Of a stretch of DNA of 64,000 bases, positions 1 to 8,395 are shown one piece after another. Every line of letters starts with the position of its first letter. Position 1 is the stretch's first letter. Made by a program: the position numbers and the translations under genes. The DNA lies in assembly GCA_945861715.1 (NCBI GenBank), contig CAMAVK010000002.1:260440-324439 (forward strand), read 5' to 3'. The notes beneath the pieces are model-generated. The model made no database searches, was not told where the DNA came from, and worked only from the letters and a program-made list of their open reading frames with translations. The stretch is from Candidatus Woesearchaeota archaeon (GTDB taxonomy: Archaea > Nanobdellota > Nanobdellia > Woesearchaeales > GW2011-AR9).

Positions 1-259
1 TTCTCCCTTCAACGATGATGATATTTGATCGTTCATCTTTTTGTAGAGCTAACCTGGCGACTTGATTGTCTATCTCCTTGTCAATGGATGGGTTTTTTTG
101 TGCTTCATCAATATATTGTTGTAGTGTTTTGTTTTGTTTTCTTGCATTCTCACGCATTATTTGTCCAACGTAGATTCGTTCTGCTTTAAGGTCGCGTTCT
201 AGAATTTTTGCGATGGTGCTTTTGCCTGAACCGGGAGTTCCTGAAATAGTAATTATCAT
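1..259 (-). CDS. cmk: Cytidylate kinase, archaeal type (3' end missing)
   Basis: The first 86 codons of a P-loop nucleoside monophosphate kinase run off the left edge. The N-terminus reads MIITISGTPGSGKST, a Walker A loop (GxPGSGKS) at residues 7-15, followed by a helix and RIYVGQIMRE, which matches the (d)CMP-binding region of archaeal cytidylate kinases (the family phosphorylates CMP/dCMP for pyrimidine nucleotide supply). The ATG at 257-259 is preceded by the purine-rich ribosome site AGAGG. Adenylate kinase-like family members are the alternative, but the short spacing from the P-loop to GQIMRE favours CMP kinase. It was recognised by manual translation of the minus strand. Confidence 0.8.
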   Translation of the reverse strand, partial: MIITISGTPGSGKSTIAKILERDLKAERIYVGQIMRENARKQNKTLQQYIDEAQKNPSIDKEIDNQVARLALQKDERSNIIIVEGR

Positions 260-417
260 CTTTTCCTCTTTTACTGAGAGCTTAGCATATTTGCAAAGGT
301 CTCAACTGTATATGCTATTAGGTAGGTCGTATTTATTGTTTGTTGTAGTGTAGAATGCAGAATTGATGTCTTAATATGGATTTTTCGGGTTTGTTGAGAT
401 AATGAGTTCTTTTATTT

Positions 418-3400
418 TTATTCGAAGTCTACATCAAATGAATTTTCTACTAACATGATGTCTCCTTTGTAGATTCTCGCAATTACTTTATGAGGACCGT
501 GGTATTGTGATTCTTGGTAGGATAGTTGTTGTGCGAAAATAAATGATTGTTTTTCTTTTAAATCATATGGTCCGTATAAATCTGAAAATGCGGTTTTGGT
601 TTCAGGTTGGTTTTTGGTGAATGTTTTGCTGATGCTAAAGAGTCCCGGCATTGAAGCTGGGTTCTTATTCTGAATGTCTGTTTGGATGACGGGGTTAATT
701 TGCAGTTCGAAAAAGAACTGATCTGGTGTTTTAATATCTGTAACGGCTCCACCAGTAATCTTGTTGGATTCTTTGGCATAATACTCTTCTAATTTTTCGG
801 TAAGGTCAGCTGGAACAAATAAGGCGTAGATATCAATTACATTTTTGTCTGTATCTAAATCAATAGCTGTTCCGGTAAATGATTTTTTTTGTGCTTTTTC
901 TGTCAAGTCTTCTTCAAATACATTTTCTCCCAGCGTGGTGAATTGTATTTTGATTTGTTTTGGGGAACCTAGTCCTTCTTTGATTTCTATTTTTTTGTTT
1001 ATCTTTTCACCAGGTTGCAAGATAATTTGTTCTGGATTTACGACTGTTGCTTTGAGAAGTCGGCCTGCTATAGGATCGTTTGAATAACTGATTTTGGATA
1101 TTTTTTCTGATAAGGATCCTTTTGTTGCTAGTGTTTTTTTGGTTACGATATAATATGGGTCGTCTATATCTTGAAATAATTCAGGTAAGAGTCGCATCTC
1201 TTTTGTTCCAGTATTTTCAAATTGAATTTGAACTTCGAGACTTTTTGTATCTAGTCTTGCGGAGCTGATTTCGCGTTTCAGGAATTTATTTGTGTCAGAT
1301 GCTGTGTATATTTCTTGTGTTGTTTCTTTCGTGTTTTCAGAGGTTTGGTGATTCTTATTTTCAGTTTGTGGTGCTGCTGGTGCAACTGCCGGGGTTTCAG
1401 CTGGTGCTGCTATTGCTGCTGCTGAACTACTACTGCTTCCGCCTCCACTTGTTGTGCTGCTTGAGGGTGCACCCACTTGGACTTCAGTGACGCAGGTTTG
1501 AATTTTTGGTCCGAAATCTTGCGCGAAACCTGCTATTTTAGTACTTACGGTGCTGTTCATTGGGTAGTCTGTACCTGATAAATTTGTATCGGCGTATCCA
1601 TCGCCGTTGTTGTCTTTACCTTTATTACAGTAGTCGTCATATGCGTTTCCACGTGTGGTAATATTTACGCTCCAATTTTGAGTGAGGTTGAATGAGTTGG
1701 TGATGTTTCGAATGTAGTCAGCTTGTGATCCGGGATCATTTGGTCCGCCGTAGTAACTGATGTGATATGTGCTACTGTCTGAGAATGTGTTGTTGTATAT
1801 GATTGTTTCATTGGAACGAATTTGTTCCCATCCGGATGCAAATCGAATTCCCGCAGTGTTATCGTCAAAAGTGGAGTTGGTTATGTTCATGCGGTCACTG
1901 TGATCTAATTCTAGGGCATAGTTACCACTGTTGTCTTCAAATCTGTTATTATGGATGAAGGCATCGTGTGAGATGTAAAAATAGAGAGTTGAGGCTGAGA
2001 ATGAATTGTTTTGGATGTATGCATTGTTTGATAGACTTATTTCGATACATCTTTTGTAATCATATGTTCCCCAAAGGCTGTAGCCACAATTTGAAAATGT
2101 GTTATTTTGTAGCATGATCCCGTCGCTTACATAGCCATACAGGGCACGTGCGTAACCGGAGATACCACAGCCAATTATTCCAATGTTGGTTTTTTGTCCG
2201 GATGATACAATTAATTCTGATGTGCTTGATGGTGCAACAAAGTTAGTTGAGAGGCATGTTAGGTTTATTGAGCTAGCGGTAAATTGCATATTTTCAGTAT
2301 TATACGAACCTGGGCAGAGAGTGGTACTTGAGCTGATTTGCATACCTGTACTTGGGATAATACAGTCAAGCGCGAGGTATAAGTATGGTTCAGTATTATT
2401 TGCAGAAGTCAAATTGGTATATGTGTTGTTAATTGGGTTATTTGAGCCGGCGCTGATAAAGCCAGTTATGGTGTGTGGCGTGAGGTTCATGAATCCTGTT
2501 GAATTCCATTTTGCTTCTTTTAGTTGGATGTATGCAATTCCATTTGAACCTGTTGTTGCTTGTGAATCAAAGGTAGATGTGAGATTAAAGGTACCGTTGA
2601 TTGTTGCTCCTTGGAGTGGTATTGTTGTTCCCGAGATGAGGACGTGCACAGTTGATATCCAACTTCTAAACACATTTGCTAAGCCGGAAATTGATACATT
2701 ATTTTGAGTTATTGTTGCATTTAATAGGGTATTATTGGTTTCTTGTGTACTTATGGCAAGCGTACTCCATGAGTTGTTTGCAAAGTGGGGGCTTTTGACT
2801 GTATTTTGTTTTGAATTATTGAACACGATTGCATAGGTGTTATTGGTGTAGGTTGCGTTGGATATGTTGGAATAATTTGCGTTGAATATATGTATGCCCG
2901 TTGTGAAGTTTCGAATGTGAAGAAGGTTTATATTTAATCCGGACCGATTTTGAATGTCTAGTCCAACTCCATTTTGTTTTCCATATATTGAGAAATTATT
3001 TCCATCAATTGTGAGGTCACTCGCATTTAAATGTAGCCCGTTATTTTCACAATACAAGTTTTCACCCATAATAAAATCACTGGTGATTGTATCGCCACAA
3101 CTTACTTGACCAAGGGTAATGTTGATGAAACCTAAATTTGAAGTTACATTTCGGAGGTTGGCTGTTGTACTGTTTTTTGTAAATCCTCCTTTGAATGCGC
3201 GGATAGTATGTGTAGTTAAGATATAGTTGATATTACTTTCTTTGTATTGCTCTGATAATAGGAGGCGAGCAGTTCCATCTGTGCCGGTAAGATTACTGTA
3301 ATCTAGTGATCCATTAAATAGATATGCTGAGACATTGGCTCCAATTATAGGGGCACCATTGCTTCTATTGGTGATGTTTACATCGATGTACCATTGTAAG

Positions 3401-6318
3401 AACGATTTGGTCATGGTGCCCGATCTACTTTCTGTTTTATTATAGGATGAGTTAGCAAAATAGTATGTGTCTCCTTTTAGGCTACCTGTGAGATTAAGAT
3501 CATAGGTATTTCGTGAGAAATTGGAATTGTACCACGTATTGCCTAAATTTGGTTGGTTCATTGTTAGGAACATCATACCAAGTGTGTTTATGTAGTTTGT
3601 AACACCTGCAGTGTTGTTGGTGATAGTTTCTTGACTAAAATTATTGTACCCCGATGTTCCACTAAAGAAATATACTTTTGAGTTATTTTGGTAGAAATTG
3701 TTATTGAAACTGTTTTGTGAAGCTCCACTAAAATATACTCCTATATCAATACTTCCTTTAATAGAATTGTTTAAAATTGAGTTGCCAGATGAACTGATGC
3801 CGAGTCCATTAGTGTTGTTGTGTAGCGTGTTGTTTGCTAGGGTGTTATTTTGTGTTGAAATATACACTGCGTATCCGTTGTTGGTGCCAAGATTGTTTAA
3901 TAATATATTATTGTTGGTAGATATATAAAATCCCATTGAACTCGAATTTGACGCATTGTTATATTGGATGAAGCTTTCAGTTGCTCCCCACCCTAATTGT
4001 AATCCGTATTGGCCGGATCGTACTCGGTTTGAAATGGCTCTTGAAAAGGTGGATCCCTCGATATAGATTAAATTTAAACTTTGATTTTCTATGGAGTTGT
4101 TCGTGATATTTGTGTAATCGCTACTTGAGAGTACACTTACTCCCGTTGAGCTCATGGAGAAAATATTGTTTGAATCAATTAAGTTTTGTGGGCTGCCCGT
4201 GATATAAACTCCGTTGGTTGCGTTCTTTAGTGTGTTTTGGGAGATGTTTAGGTTGGGGGAGCCTGTTGCATAAATCCCTTTATTTAGGTAAATATATTGT
4301 GTATTATTGTACGAATTTTGATTTATTGTGAGGTTATGTGAGTTTTCAATTTGTACCCCTATATAATTGTCAGCTGTTGAGCTGTATTTGAGGCTGCTGG
4401 TATTTGAGTTGTAAAAGAATACACCATAATAGTTTCCTGCAGAGGCGTTTATGTTTGATATATTAATATTGGATGAGTATGTGATATACACATTACCAGT
4501 GTTATTGGTTTGATTTATTACTTCATTTGCTCTTTGGAAGAAATAGGTGAGGTATCGACTATTTACTGTGGTGTTTTCAATTGTTTGGTTGTAAAGGTTG
4601 TAATAATCCGTTGATGAACTACTACTTATTCTAAAATTGTAGGTGTGATTTGAGATTGTAATCGTTGAGAGATTGTTTTTTGGACTAGATTCGACGTAAA
4701 GTCCAGTGATGTTGTTTGATGTAATTGTTACATTGTTTGTTTTTGTTCCAGTTGCGTTTAGTAAATGCAAGCCTTCTTGAGTGTTTAAGGTAAGTGTCAC
4801 ATTTCGAAGGGTTGTGTTTCCACTTGCTTCTAGGAGCATTCCCGTATATGATGTGTTAATCGTCACATTTGTTATATTGGTGTTGTTTGAGAAGTATAGG
4901 TATGTTGCATAGTAGGTGCTTTGACCGAGGCTAATGTTTGCGATTTGGGTGAAATGTGAGTCAATAAGATAAATCGTTGCGGGATCTACGGTTTGGTTTA
5001 TGATGGAGTTGTTTATTTGATACCTGTAGAAAATAGGTTTGCCATTTATCGTATTTGTTTCAGTGATGTTGTTGTTGAAATTAGCTGGCCATTCAATATT
5101 TTTTGAGAAGTATAATGCATACGTGTTGTCGGTGAAATTATTGTAGGATAAATTATGGTGTGCTCCGCATCCATTACAAAATCCAGCACCAAAGTAGTCA
5201 TAAAACCCATACCTACTATTTCTTATTGTATTGTTATAAAATGTGTAATATCCATCGTTGCTTAGTTGGATTGCGTATTGTGATGCGTTATCAATTGTGT
5301 TTTGGTGAATATAACTTATTGGGTATAATGCTGCGTATCCATTTGCAAATAGCAGGCCATCTTGAGTTCGGTTAATTATGTTTAAACTGATATTGTTTCC
5401 CCAAGCATTTTGTGCATTTATGGCGCTGTTTGATATGTTAAATAAACTATTATTAGTAATGTTATTGTATCGAGAGTAATCTTTTAAGTAAATACCATGG
5501 TTTGAGTGTTGAATGGTATTGTTTGCAATTGTGTTGTAATTACTGAGGCTACCGTTTGAAGTGAATACACCTGAGAGAAGCATGTTTATTCCATAGGTGG
5601 TGTATCCATTTGTTGCAAATAGCCGGTTGTTAATTATTCTATTAGAATTTGAGTTTTGTAATGCAATCCCGTAAGATACATTTGTTGCATTGTTGTTTGT
5701 TATATTTGCAAATGTCGTTCCAGTTAGTGTGATTCCACGGCCATATCCGTTAAAATTGCAGTTTTTGATTACAATATTATTTCGAGATTCTGATGCAATT
5801 CCACTATACCCATTGCTCGCTGCTCCACCACTTGAAATATTGTATCCATTACAATTAATTGTAATATCGCTTGCTCCGACTTCAAGGCCGTGTCCATTAC
5901 ATCCACCTAAGTTGCTTGTCATGGTTATGGATGCTGTGACACTTGCACCGCAGGTACATGGCCAAGCACTACATCCTGCTTGGATGCCTATTGGAGAAGG
6001 TAATTGCGTTGTTTGATTTGATATGCTTGGTTGAGTAGAAGGATTGAGGGTTATTGGAAGTGGGATATCTTGGGGTGGGGTTTGATTGATAGTTGCGGGT
6101 GGTTGTGTTATGTTTTCTTGGGGGAGTATTATGGTTGTTTGGTTTGGTATTGCAATTTCATTTTCAGTTGGGATCGCTAATTGCATGGTTGGTGCTATTG
6201 CAAATCCAGTAATGGAATTTTCCATGTTAGGGTTTAGAAATTGAGTTAGACCTAGAATAAATAAGGCAGTAAATACAACTGTTAGAACTATTGTTGCACT
6301 TATTCTCCTCTTTTTCAT
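418..6318 (-). CDS. Giant beta-helix surface protein (NosD/PbH1 type), membrane anchored
   Basis: This 1966-aa protein begins with KKRR and a hydrophobic segment (about residues 9-28), a signal peptide or anchor, followed by SITGFAIAP. Residues about 110-900 and 1000-1550 consist of NosD/PbH1-type parallel beta-helix turns, seen as many N-N-x-I, N-I-T-N-N and G-I-x-x motifs. They are interrupted by carboxypeptidase-regulatory/Ig-like inserts (GAPIIGANVSAYLFNGS, PLQGATINGTFNL). A calcium-loop-like NNGDGYAD lies near residue 1570. A Ser/Gly/Ala/Pro linker then leads to a C-terminal domain of about 330 residues. NxS/T sequons are extremely dense, so heavy N-glycosylation is likely. Beta-helix proteins of this type serve as adhesins, S-layer-like proteins or polysaccharide-binding proteins; the ligand here is unknown. 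A TATA box 23 bp upstream supports a leaderless start at the ATG. Confidence 0.85.
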   Translation of the reverse strand: MKKRRISATIVLTVVFTALFILGLTQFLNPNMENSITGFAIAPTMQLAIPTENEIAIPNQTTIILPQENITQPPATINQTPPQDIPLPITLNPSTQPSISNQTTQLPSPIGIQAGCSAWPCTCGASVTASITMTSNLGGCNGHGLEVGASDITINCNGYNISSGGAASNGYSGIASESRNNIVIKNCNFNGYGRGITLTGTTFANITNNNATNVSYGIALQNSNSNRIINNRLFATNGYTTYGINMLLSGVFTSNGSLSNYNTIANNTIQHSNHGIYLKDYSRYNNITNNSLFNISNSAINAQNAWGNNISLNIINRTQDGLLFANGYAALYPISYIHQNTIDNASQYAIQLSNDGYYTFYNNTIRNSRYGFYDYFGAGFCNGCGAHHNLSYNNFTDNTYALYFSKNIEWPANFNNNITETNTINGKPIFYRYQINNSIINQTVDPATIYLIDSHFTQIANISLGQSTYYATYLYFSNNTNITNVTINTSYTGMLLEASGNTTLRNVTLTLNTQEGLHLLNATGTKTNNVTITSNNITGLYVESSPKNNLSTITISNHTYNFRISSSSSTDYYNLYNQTIENTTVNSRYLTYFFQRANEVINQTNNTGNVYITYSSNINISNINASAGNYYGVFFYNSNTSSLKYSSTADNYIGVQIENSHNLTINQNSYNNTQYIYLNKGIYATGSPNLNISQNTLKNATNGVYITGSPQNLIDSNNIFSMSSTGVSVLSSSDYTNITNNSIENQSLNLIYIEGSTFSRAISNRVRSGQYGLQLGWGATESFIQYNNASNSSSMGFYISTNNNILLNNLGTNNGYAVYISTQNNTLANNTLHNNTNGLGISSSGNSILNNSIKGSIDIGVYFSGASQNSFNNNFYQNNSKVYFFSGTSGYNNFSQETITNNTAGVTNYINTLGMMFLTMNQPNLGNTWYNSNFSRNTYDLNLTGSLKGDTYYFANSSYNKTESRSGTMTKSFLQWYIDVNITNRSNGAPIIGANVSAYLFNGSLDYSNLTGTDGTARLLLSEQYKESNINYILTTHTIRAFKGGFTKNSTTANLRNVTSNLGFINITLGQVSCGDTITSDFIMGENLYCENNGLHLNASDLTIDGNNFSIYGKQNGVGLDIQNRSGLNINLLHIRNFTTGIHIFNANYSNISNATYTNNTYAIVFNNSKQNTVKSPHFANNSWSTLAISTQETNNTLLNATITQNNVSISGLANVFRSWISTVHVLISGTTIPLQGATINGTFNLTSTFDSQATTGSNGIAYIQLKEAKWNSTGFMNLTPHTITGFISAGSNNPINNTYTNLTSANNTEPYLYLALDCIIPSTGMQISSSTTLCPGSYNTENMQFTASSINLTCLSTNFVAPSSTSELIVSSGQKTNIGIIGCGISGYARALYGYVSDGIMLQNNTFSNCGYSLWGTYDYKRCIEISLSNNAYIQNNSFSASTLYFYISHDAFIHNNRFEDNSGNYALELDHSDRMNITNSTFDDNTAGIRFASGWEQIRSNETIIYNNTFSDSSTYHISYYGGPNDPGSQADYIRNITNSFNLTQNWSVNITTRGNAYDDYCNKGKDNNGDGYADTNLSGTDYPMNSTVSTKIAGFAQDFGPKIQTCVTEVQVGAPSSSTTSGGGSSSSSAAAIAAPAETPAVAPAAPQTENKNHQTSENTKETTQEIYTASDTNKFLKREISSARLDTKSLEVQIQFENTGTKEMRLLPELFQDIDDPYYIVTKKTLATKGSLSEKISKISYSNDPIAGRLLKATVVNPEQIILQPGEKINKKIEIKEGLGSPKQIKIQFTTLGENVFEEDLTEKAQKKSFTGTAIDLDTDKNVIDIYALFVPADLTEKLEEYYAKESNKITGGAVTDIKTPDQFFFELQINPVIQTDIQNKNPASMPGLFSISKTFTKNQPETKTAFSDLYGPYDLKEKQSFIFAQQLSYQESQYHGPHKVIARIYKGDIMLVENSFDVDFE

Positions 6319-6340
6319 GTGTGTTGGGAGTGGTTGGACA

Positions 6341-6348
6341 TTTATAAA
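6341..6348 (-). promoter_or_regulatory. TATA box for the beta-helix surface protein
   Basis: Read on the minus strand, TTTATAAA lies about 23 bp before the ATG at 6318. The spacing matches the archaeal TATA-to-start distance, so the mRNA is probably leaderless. Confidence 0.7.
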
Positions 6349-6445
6349 GATATTTATTGGTGTAATTTTGAATTGGTTTATTTTTCAGATACTTTTTTAA
6401 AGAGTTCAAGATATAGGTTTTTGACCATTAAATCTAAACTACTGC

Positions 6446-6498
6446 GGATGTGCCGGTGAGAAAAAATGCGAAGTGTGCATTTTTGAACCGTCACATCC
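6446..6498 (+). ncRNA. Long three-segment hairpin in the tRNA-Leu leader
   Basis: GGATGTG (6446-6452) pairs perfectly with CACATCC (6492-6498). CGGT (6454-6457) pairs with ACCG (6487-6490). AAAAATGC (6462-6469) pairs with GCATTTTT (6477-6484). The helices are separated by a C/T mismatch and a GAGA/GA internal loop that resembles a kink-turn. An ACA follows directly (6499-6501), and the tRNA starts 8 nt later. A TATA-like TTTTTTAAAG near 6392-6401 would place the transcript start upstream of the hairpin. It may be a processed leader, a small RNA or a degenerate H/ACA-type RNA; the normal guide pocket is missing, so function is open. Confidence 0.4.
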
Positions 6499-6506
6499 AC
6501 AACAAC

Positions 6507-6635
6507 GCGGACGTGCCGGAGTGGTCAAACGGGATGGGCTTAGGTTAAGGGTATTGAGTACCTTTGCAGTGATGCAATCATTAGAAGATACCCATTGGCT
6601 TAGTGCCTACGCAGGTTCAAATCCTGTCGTCCGCA
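6507..6635 (+). tRNA. tRNA-Leu (anticodon UAG) with one intron
   Basis: Acceptor stem GCGGACG/CGTCCGC is followed by discriminator A. The D-stem is CCG/CGG. The anticodon stem is ATGGG/CCCAT, with anticodon TAG at 6541-6543. A 15-nt long variable arm contains CTTAGTG, as expected for leucine tRNA. The T-arm is GCAGG-TTCAAAT-CCTGT. A 45-nt intron (about 6545-6589) sits at the canonical 37/38 site and contains two small hairpins. The T-loop is uninterrupted, unlike three other tRNAs in this window. Confidence 0.92.
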
Positions 6636-6639
6636 TAAA

Positions 6640-6671
6640 GCGGGGAATTTTCCCCGCTACTATTTTTTATA
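6640..6671 (+). terminator. Hairpin plus T-run downstream of tRNA-Leu
   Basis: GCGGGGAA (6640-6647) and TTCCCCGC (6650-6657) form a perfect 8-bp stem with a 2-nt spacer, so the tip must open somewhat. A T-rich run follows (about 6659-6670). It looks like an intrinsic terminator. The T-run alone would be enough in archaea. Confidence 0.6.
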
Positions 6672-6939
6672 ATGTATTTGGTTTTTTATAATGTATTTGG
6701 TATTTTTTTGTTCATCTGCTGTGATTTAACTTTGCTGATTGTCATATGGGTGTGACTGTTTTAGTTATTCAAACTGAAGCGTGCTTATTCTCATTGTAAT
6801 CATATAGTCTTTAATCAGAGCGAGGGGATGCATTTAATGGCGATTAGAAGGCATATTTCTTTGATGTGTTTTTGGTTTGCTATTTTGAAGCTATGGTCTT
6901 CGTTGATTATTGGGAATTGGTGTGCCTGGTCCCGAAAGC
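6672..6939. other. Intergenic stretch without a recognised gene
   Basis: Between the tRNA-Leu terminator and the rpl21e promoter there is AT-rich sequence with no convincing gene or RNA. A short open frame starting near 6828 runs through the promoter into rpl21e and was rejected. Confidence 0.5.
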
Positions 6940-6949
6940 TTTATAAATT
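6940..6949 (+). promoter_or_regulatory. BRE/TATA promoter of the rpl21e operon
   Basis: CGAAAG (BRE-like) is followed by TTTATAAAT centred near 6944, about 26 bp before the rpl21e ATG at 6970. Transcription would begin essentially at the start codon (leaderless mRNA). Confidence 0.8.
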
Positions 6950-6969
6950 ACCCTTAAATCTGTGTTTGT

Positions 6970-7263
6970 ATGACACATAGAATCGGTTCACGACGCAGAA
7001 AGACGCGTTATATGCTCACTCGTTCCGTTCGGGATAAGGGTAAAGTTCCTTTAAGTAAATTTTTTGCTACGTTTGTTGAGGGTGATAAGGTTAATTTAAA
7101 GACTAATTCAAATATTGCTTTTGGGCAATTTTTTAGACGATTTTACGGAATGACTGGTACTATCACGGGTAAGATGAAGGGTACTTGTTATGAAGTAAAA
7201 ATTAACGATATGAATAAGGCTAAAATCTTGTTTGTACATCCAATTCATATGACCAAAGGATAG
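6970..7263 (+). CDS. rpl21e: Ribosomal protein eL21 (L21e)
   Basis: This 97-aa basic protein matches archaeal/eukaryotic ribosomal protein L21e of the large subunit. The N-terminus MTHRIGSRRRKTRYML and the central GDKVNL...FFRRFYGMTGTI are family hallmarks, and length is normal. It opens the conserved archaeal cluster rpl21e-rpo4-DUF655. The start is an ATG about 26 bp downstream of a strong TATA box, so it is probably translated from a leaderless mRNA. Confidence 0.95.
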   Translation: MTHRIGSRRRKTRYMLTRSVRDKGKVPLSKFFATFVEGDKVNLKTNSNIAFGQFFRRFYGMTGTITGKMKGTCYEVKINDMNKAKILFVHPIHMTKG

Positions 7264-7343
7264 ATTTTTCCAGATTTTAGGTAGGTTTATGGTTGTATCT
7301 TTGGATTTGTTAAGAGTTTGTTTAAGTTCGTTTGGGGATATTC

Positions 7344-7694
7344 ATGACTGCTGCAAAATTAATTGAGAGTAAATCAGTTTCATTAGTTCATGTTAAGGCA
7401 GCGCTAGATTCCATGCAAAAACGTGACTCGGAGTTAGGTTATCGAGCTGCTAAAGTAAAGGATTTTTTAGAGTCGTTCCCACCAGTTTTGAGTACTAAAC
7501 AGCGTGATGATTTGTGTAAGAAACTTGAACATTTGGAACTTACTCGAATAAAAGAAGAGCAAATAATGAAAATCGTTGATTTTCTTCCTAAATCTGTGGA
7601 AGAACTTCGCGTAGTTCTTGCGGCATACCCTCTGAGCTTGCCCAAAAAAGACCAAGACGCAATTGTTAGCGTTGTTGGTGAATTTTTAAAGTAG
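7344..7694 (+). CDS. rpo4: RNA polymerase subunit Rpo4 (RpoF)
   Basis: This 116-aa protein matches archaeal Rpo4/RpoF. Rpo4 pairs with Rpo7 to form the polymerase stalk that assists open-complex formation and RNA binding. The HRDC-like helical C-terminus (RIKEEQIMKIVDFLPKS and the segment after it) is visible. I chose ATG 7344 (MTAAKLIES) over an upstream in-frame TTG at 7332 because GGGGAT precedes it by about 6 nt and archaeal homologues start near here. It is second in the rpl21e-rpo4-DUF655 cluster. Confidence 0.9.
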   Translation: MTAAKLIESKSVSLVHVKAALDSMQKRDSELGYRAAKVKDFLESFPPVLSTKQRDDLCKKLEHLELTRIKEEQIMKIVDFLPKSVEELRVVLAAYPLSLPKKDQDAIVSVVGEFLK

Positions 7695-7736
7695 ACCAAC
7701 GCCGGAATTTTTATTAACTCGGCGGATATCCTTCTT

Positions 7737-8309
7737 ATGATGACCACAGACCAAAACGGAATTGAACAGCGTGAAGATCAAGCTATTGTATTAGATTTCT
7801 TGCCACATGGGTACGCGTCTGAGTCGGGTGGACTAAAAACTCCTATTTGTCAAGCCTTAGGGATTACTCATTTGGCACTTCTTGAACTTGTCCCGAAGAA
7901 AGATATCTTTTTACAGCCTCAAGAGGAGGTTTATATTGGTGAAGGAAGACGGGACGAGATTCATCATATTAAGGGTAAGATTGGACCTGATAAATTGACA
8001 AGTACGGCTGCGCATGAGCTTGAACATGCAATTGAGTTTGTTGTTGAGAGTCAACCTGCACGGTTTTTAGAGTTTTTCAATAAATGTCAACCATTGTCGA
8101 TGAGAATGCATCAACTGGAGTTACTTCCTGGGTTAGGTAAGAAGCATATGTGGGAAATTTTGGATGCTCGGAAAAATAAGCCATTTGAGAGTTATGACGA
8201 TTTACGTGCGCGTGTTAAGTTAATGCCTGAACCGAAACAAATTTTAGTTAAACGAATTATGTCTGAGATTGATGGTAAAGAGAAACATCGATTATTTGCT
8301 AAACTATAG
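7737..8309 (+). CDS. DUF655 family protein with helix-hairpin-helix
   Basis: This 190-aa protein belongs to the archaeal DUF655 family. An N-terminal OB-like region has VLDFLPHGY and KIGPDKLTSTA. A C-terminal helix-hairpin-helix segment (LLPGLGKKHMWEILDARK, about residues 134-151) resembles nucleic-acid-binding HhH motifs. The family is nearly universal in archaea beside rpl21e and rpo4, often with ksgA, which suggests a role in RNA or ribosome metabolism; no activity is established. Two adjacent ATGs (7737, 7740) are possible starts. Confidence 0.88.
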   Translation: MMTTDQNGIEQREDQAIVLDFLPHGYASESGGLKTPICQALGITHLALLELVPKKDIFLQPQEEVYIGEGRRDEIHHIKGKIGPDKLTSTAAHELEHAIEFVVESQPARFLEFFNKCQPLSMRMHQLELLPGLGKKHMWEILDARKNKPFESYDDLRARVKLMPEPKQILVKRIMSEIDGKEKHRLFAKL

Positions 8310-8365
8310 TTTTTGTTTTCTTTTTTTGTCGTCTTTTACGTTGGTTCTTTTTTGGTAAAGGAATG

Positions 8366-8374
8366 TTTAAATAG
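8366..8374 (+). promoter_or_regulatory. TATA box of the DNA ligase gene
   Basis: TTTAAATAG lies 22-30 bp before the ATG at 8396. It supports a leaderless start there and argues against the in-frame TTG at 8387. Confidence 0.65.
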
Positions 8375-8395
8375 ATTTGTTCTTCTTTGTCGTTT

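Noticed and set aside
2183-2707. 174-codon plus-strand frame inside the beta-helix gene
   Set aside because: It is antisense to a repetitive, well-supported gene and has no domain or ribosome site.
6446-6501. Canonical H/ACA guide RNA before tRNA-Leu
   Set aside because: The ACA is present but there is no internal-loop guide pocket, so only a generic hairpin is claimed.
6473-6691. 72-codon open frame over the tRNA-Leu
   Set aside because: It lies across the tRNA-Leu gene and its terminator and encodes no recognisable protein.
6828-6980. 50-codon frame with a GAGGGG site before rpl21e
   Set aside because: It passes through the rpl21e promoter into the gene start; no homology, Trp/Leu-rich composition typical of noncoding frames.
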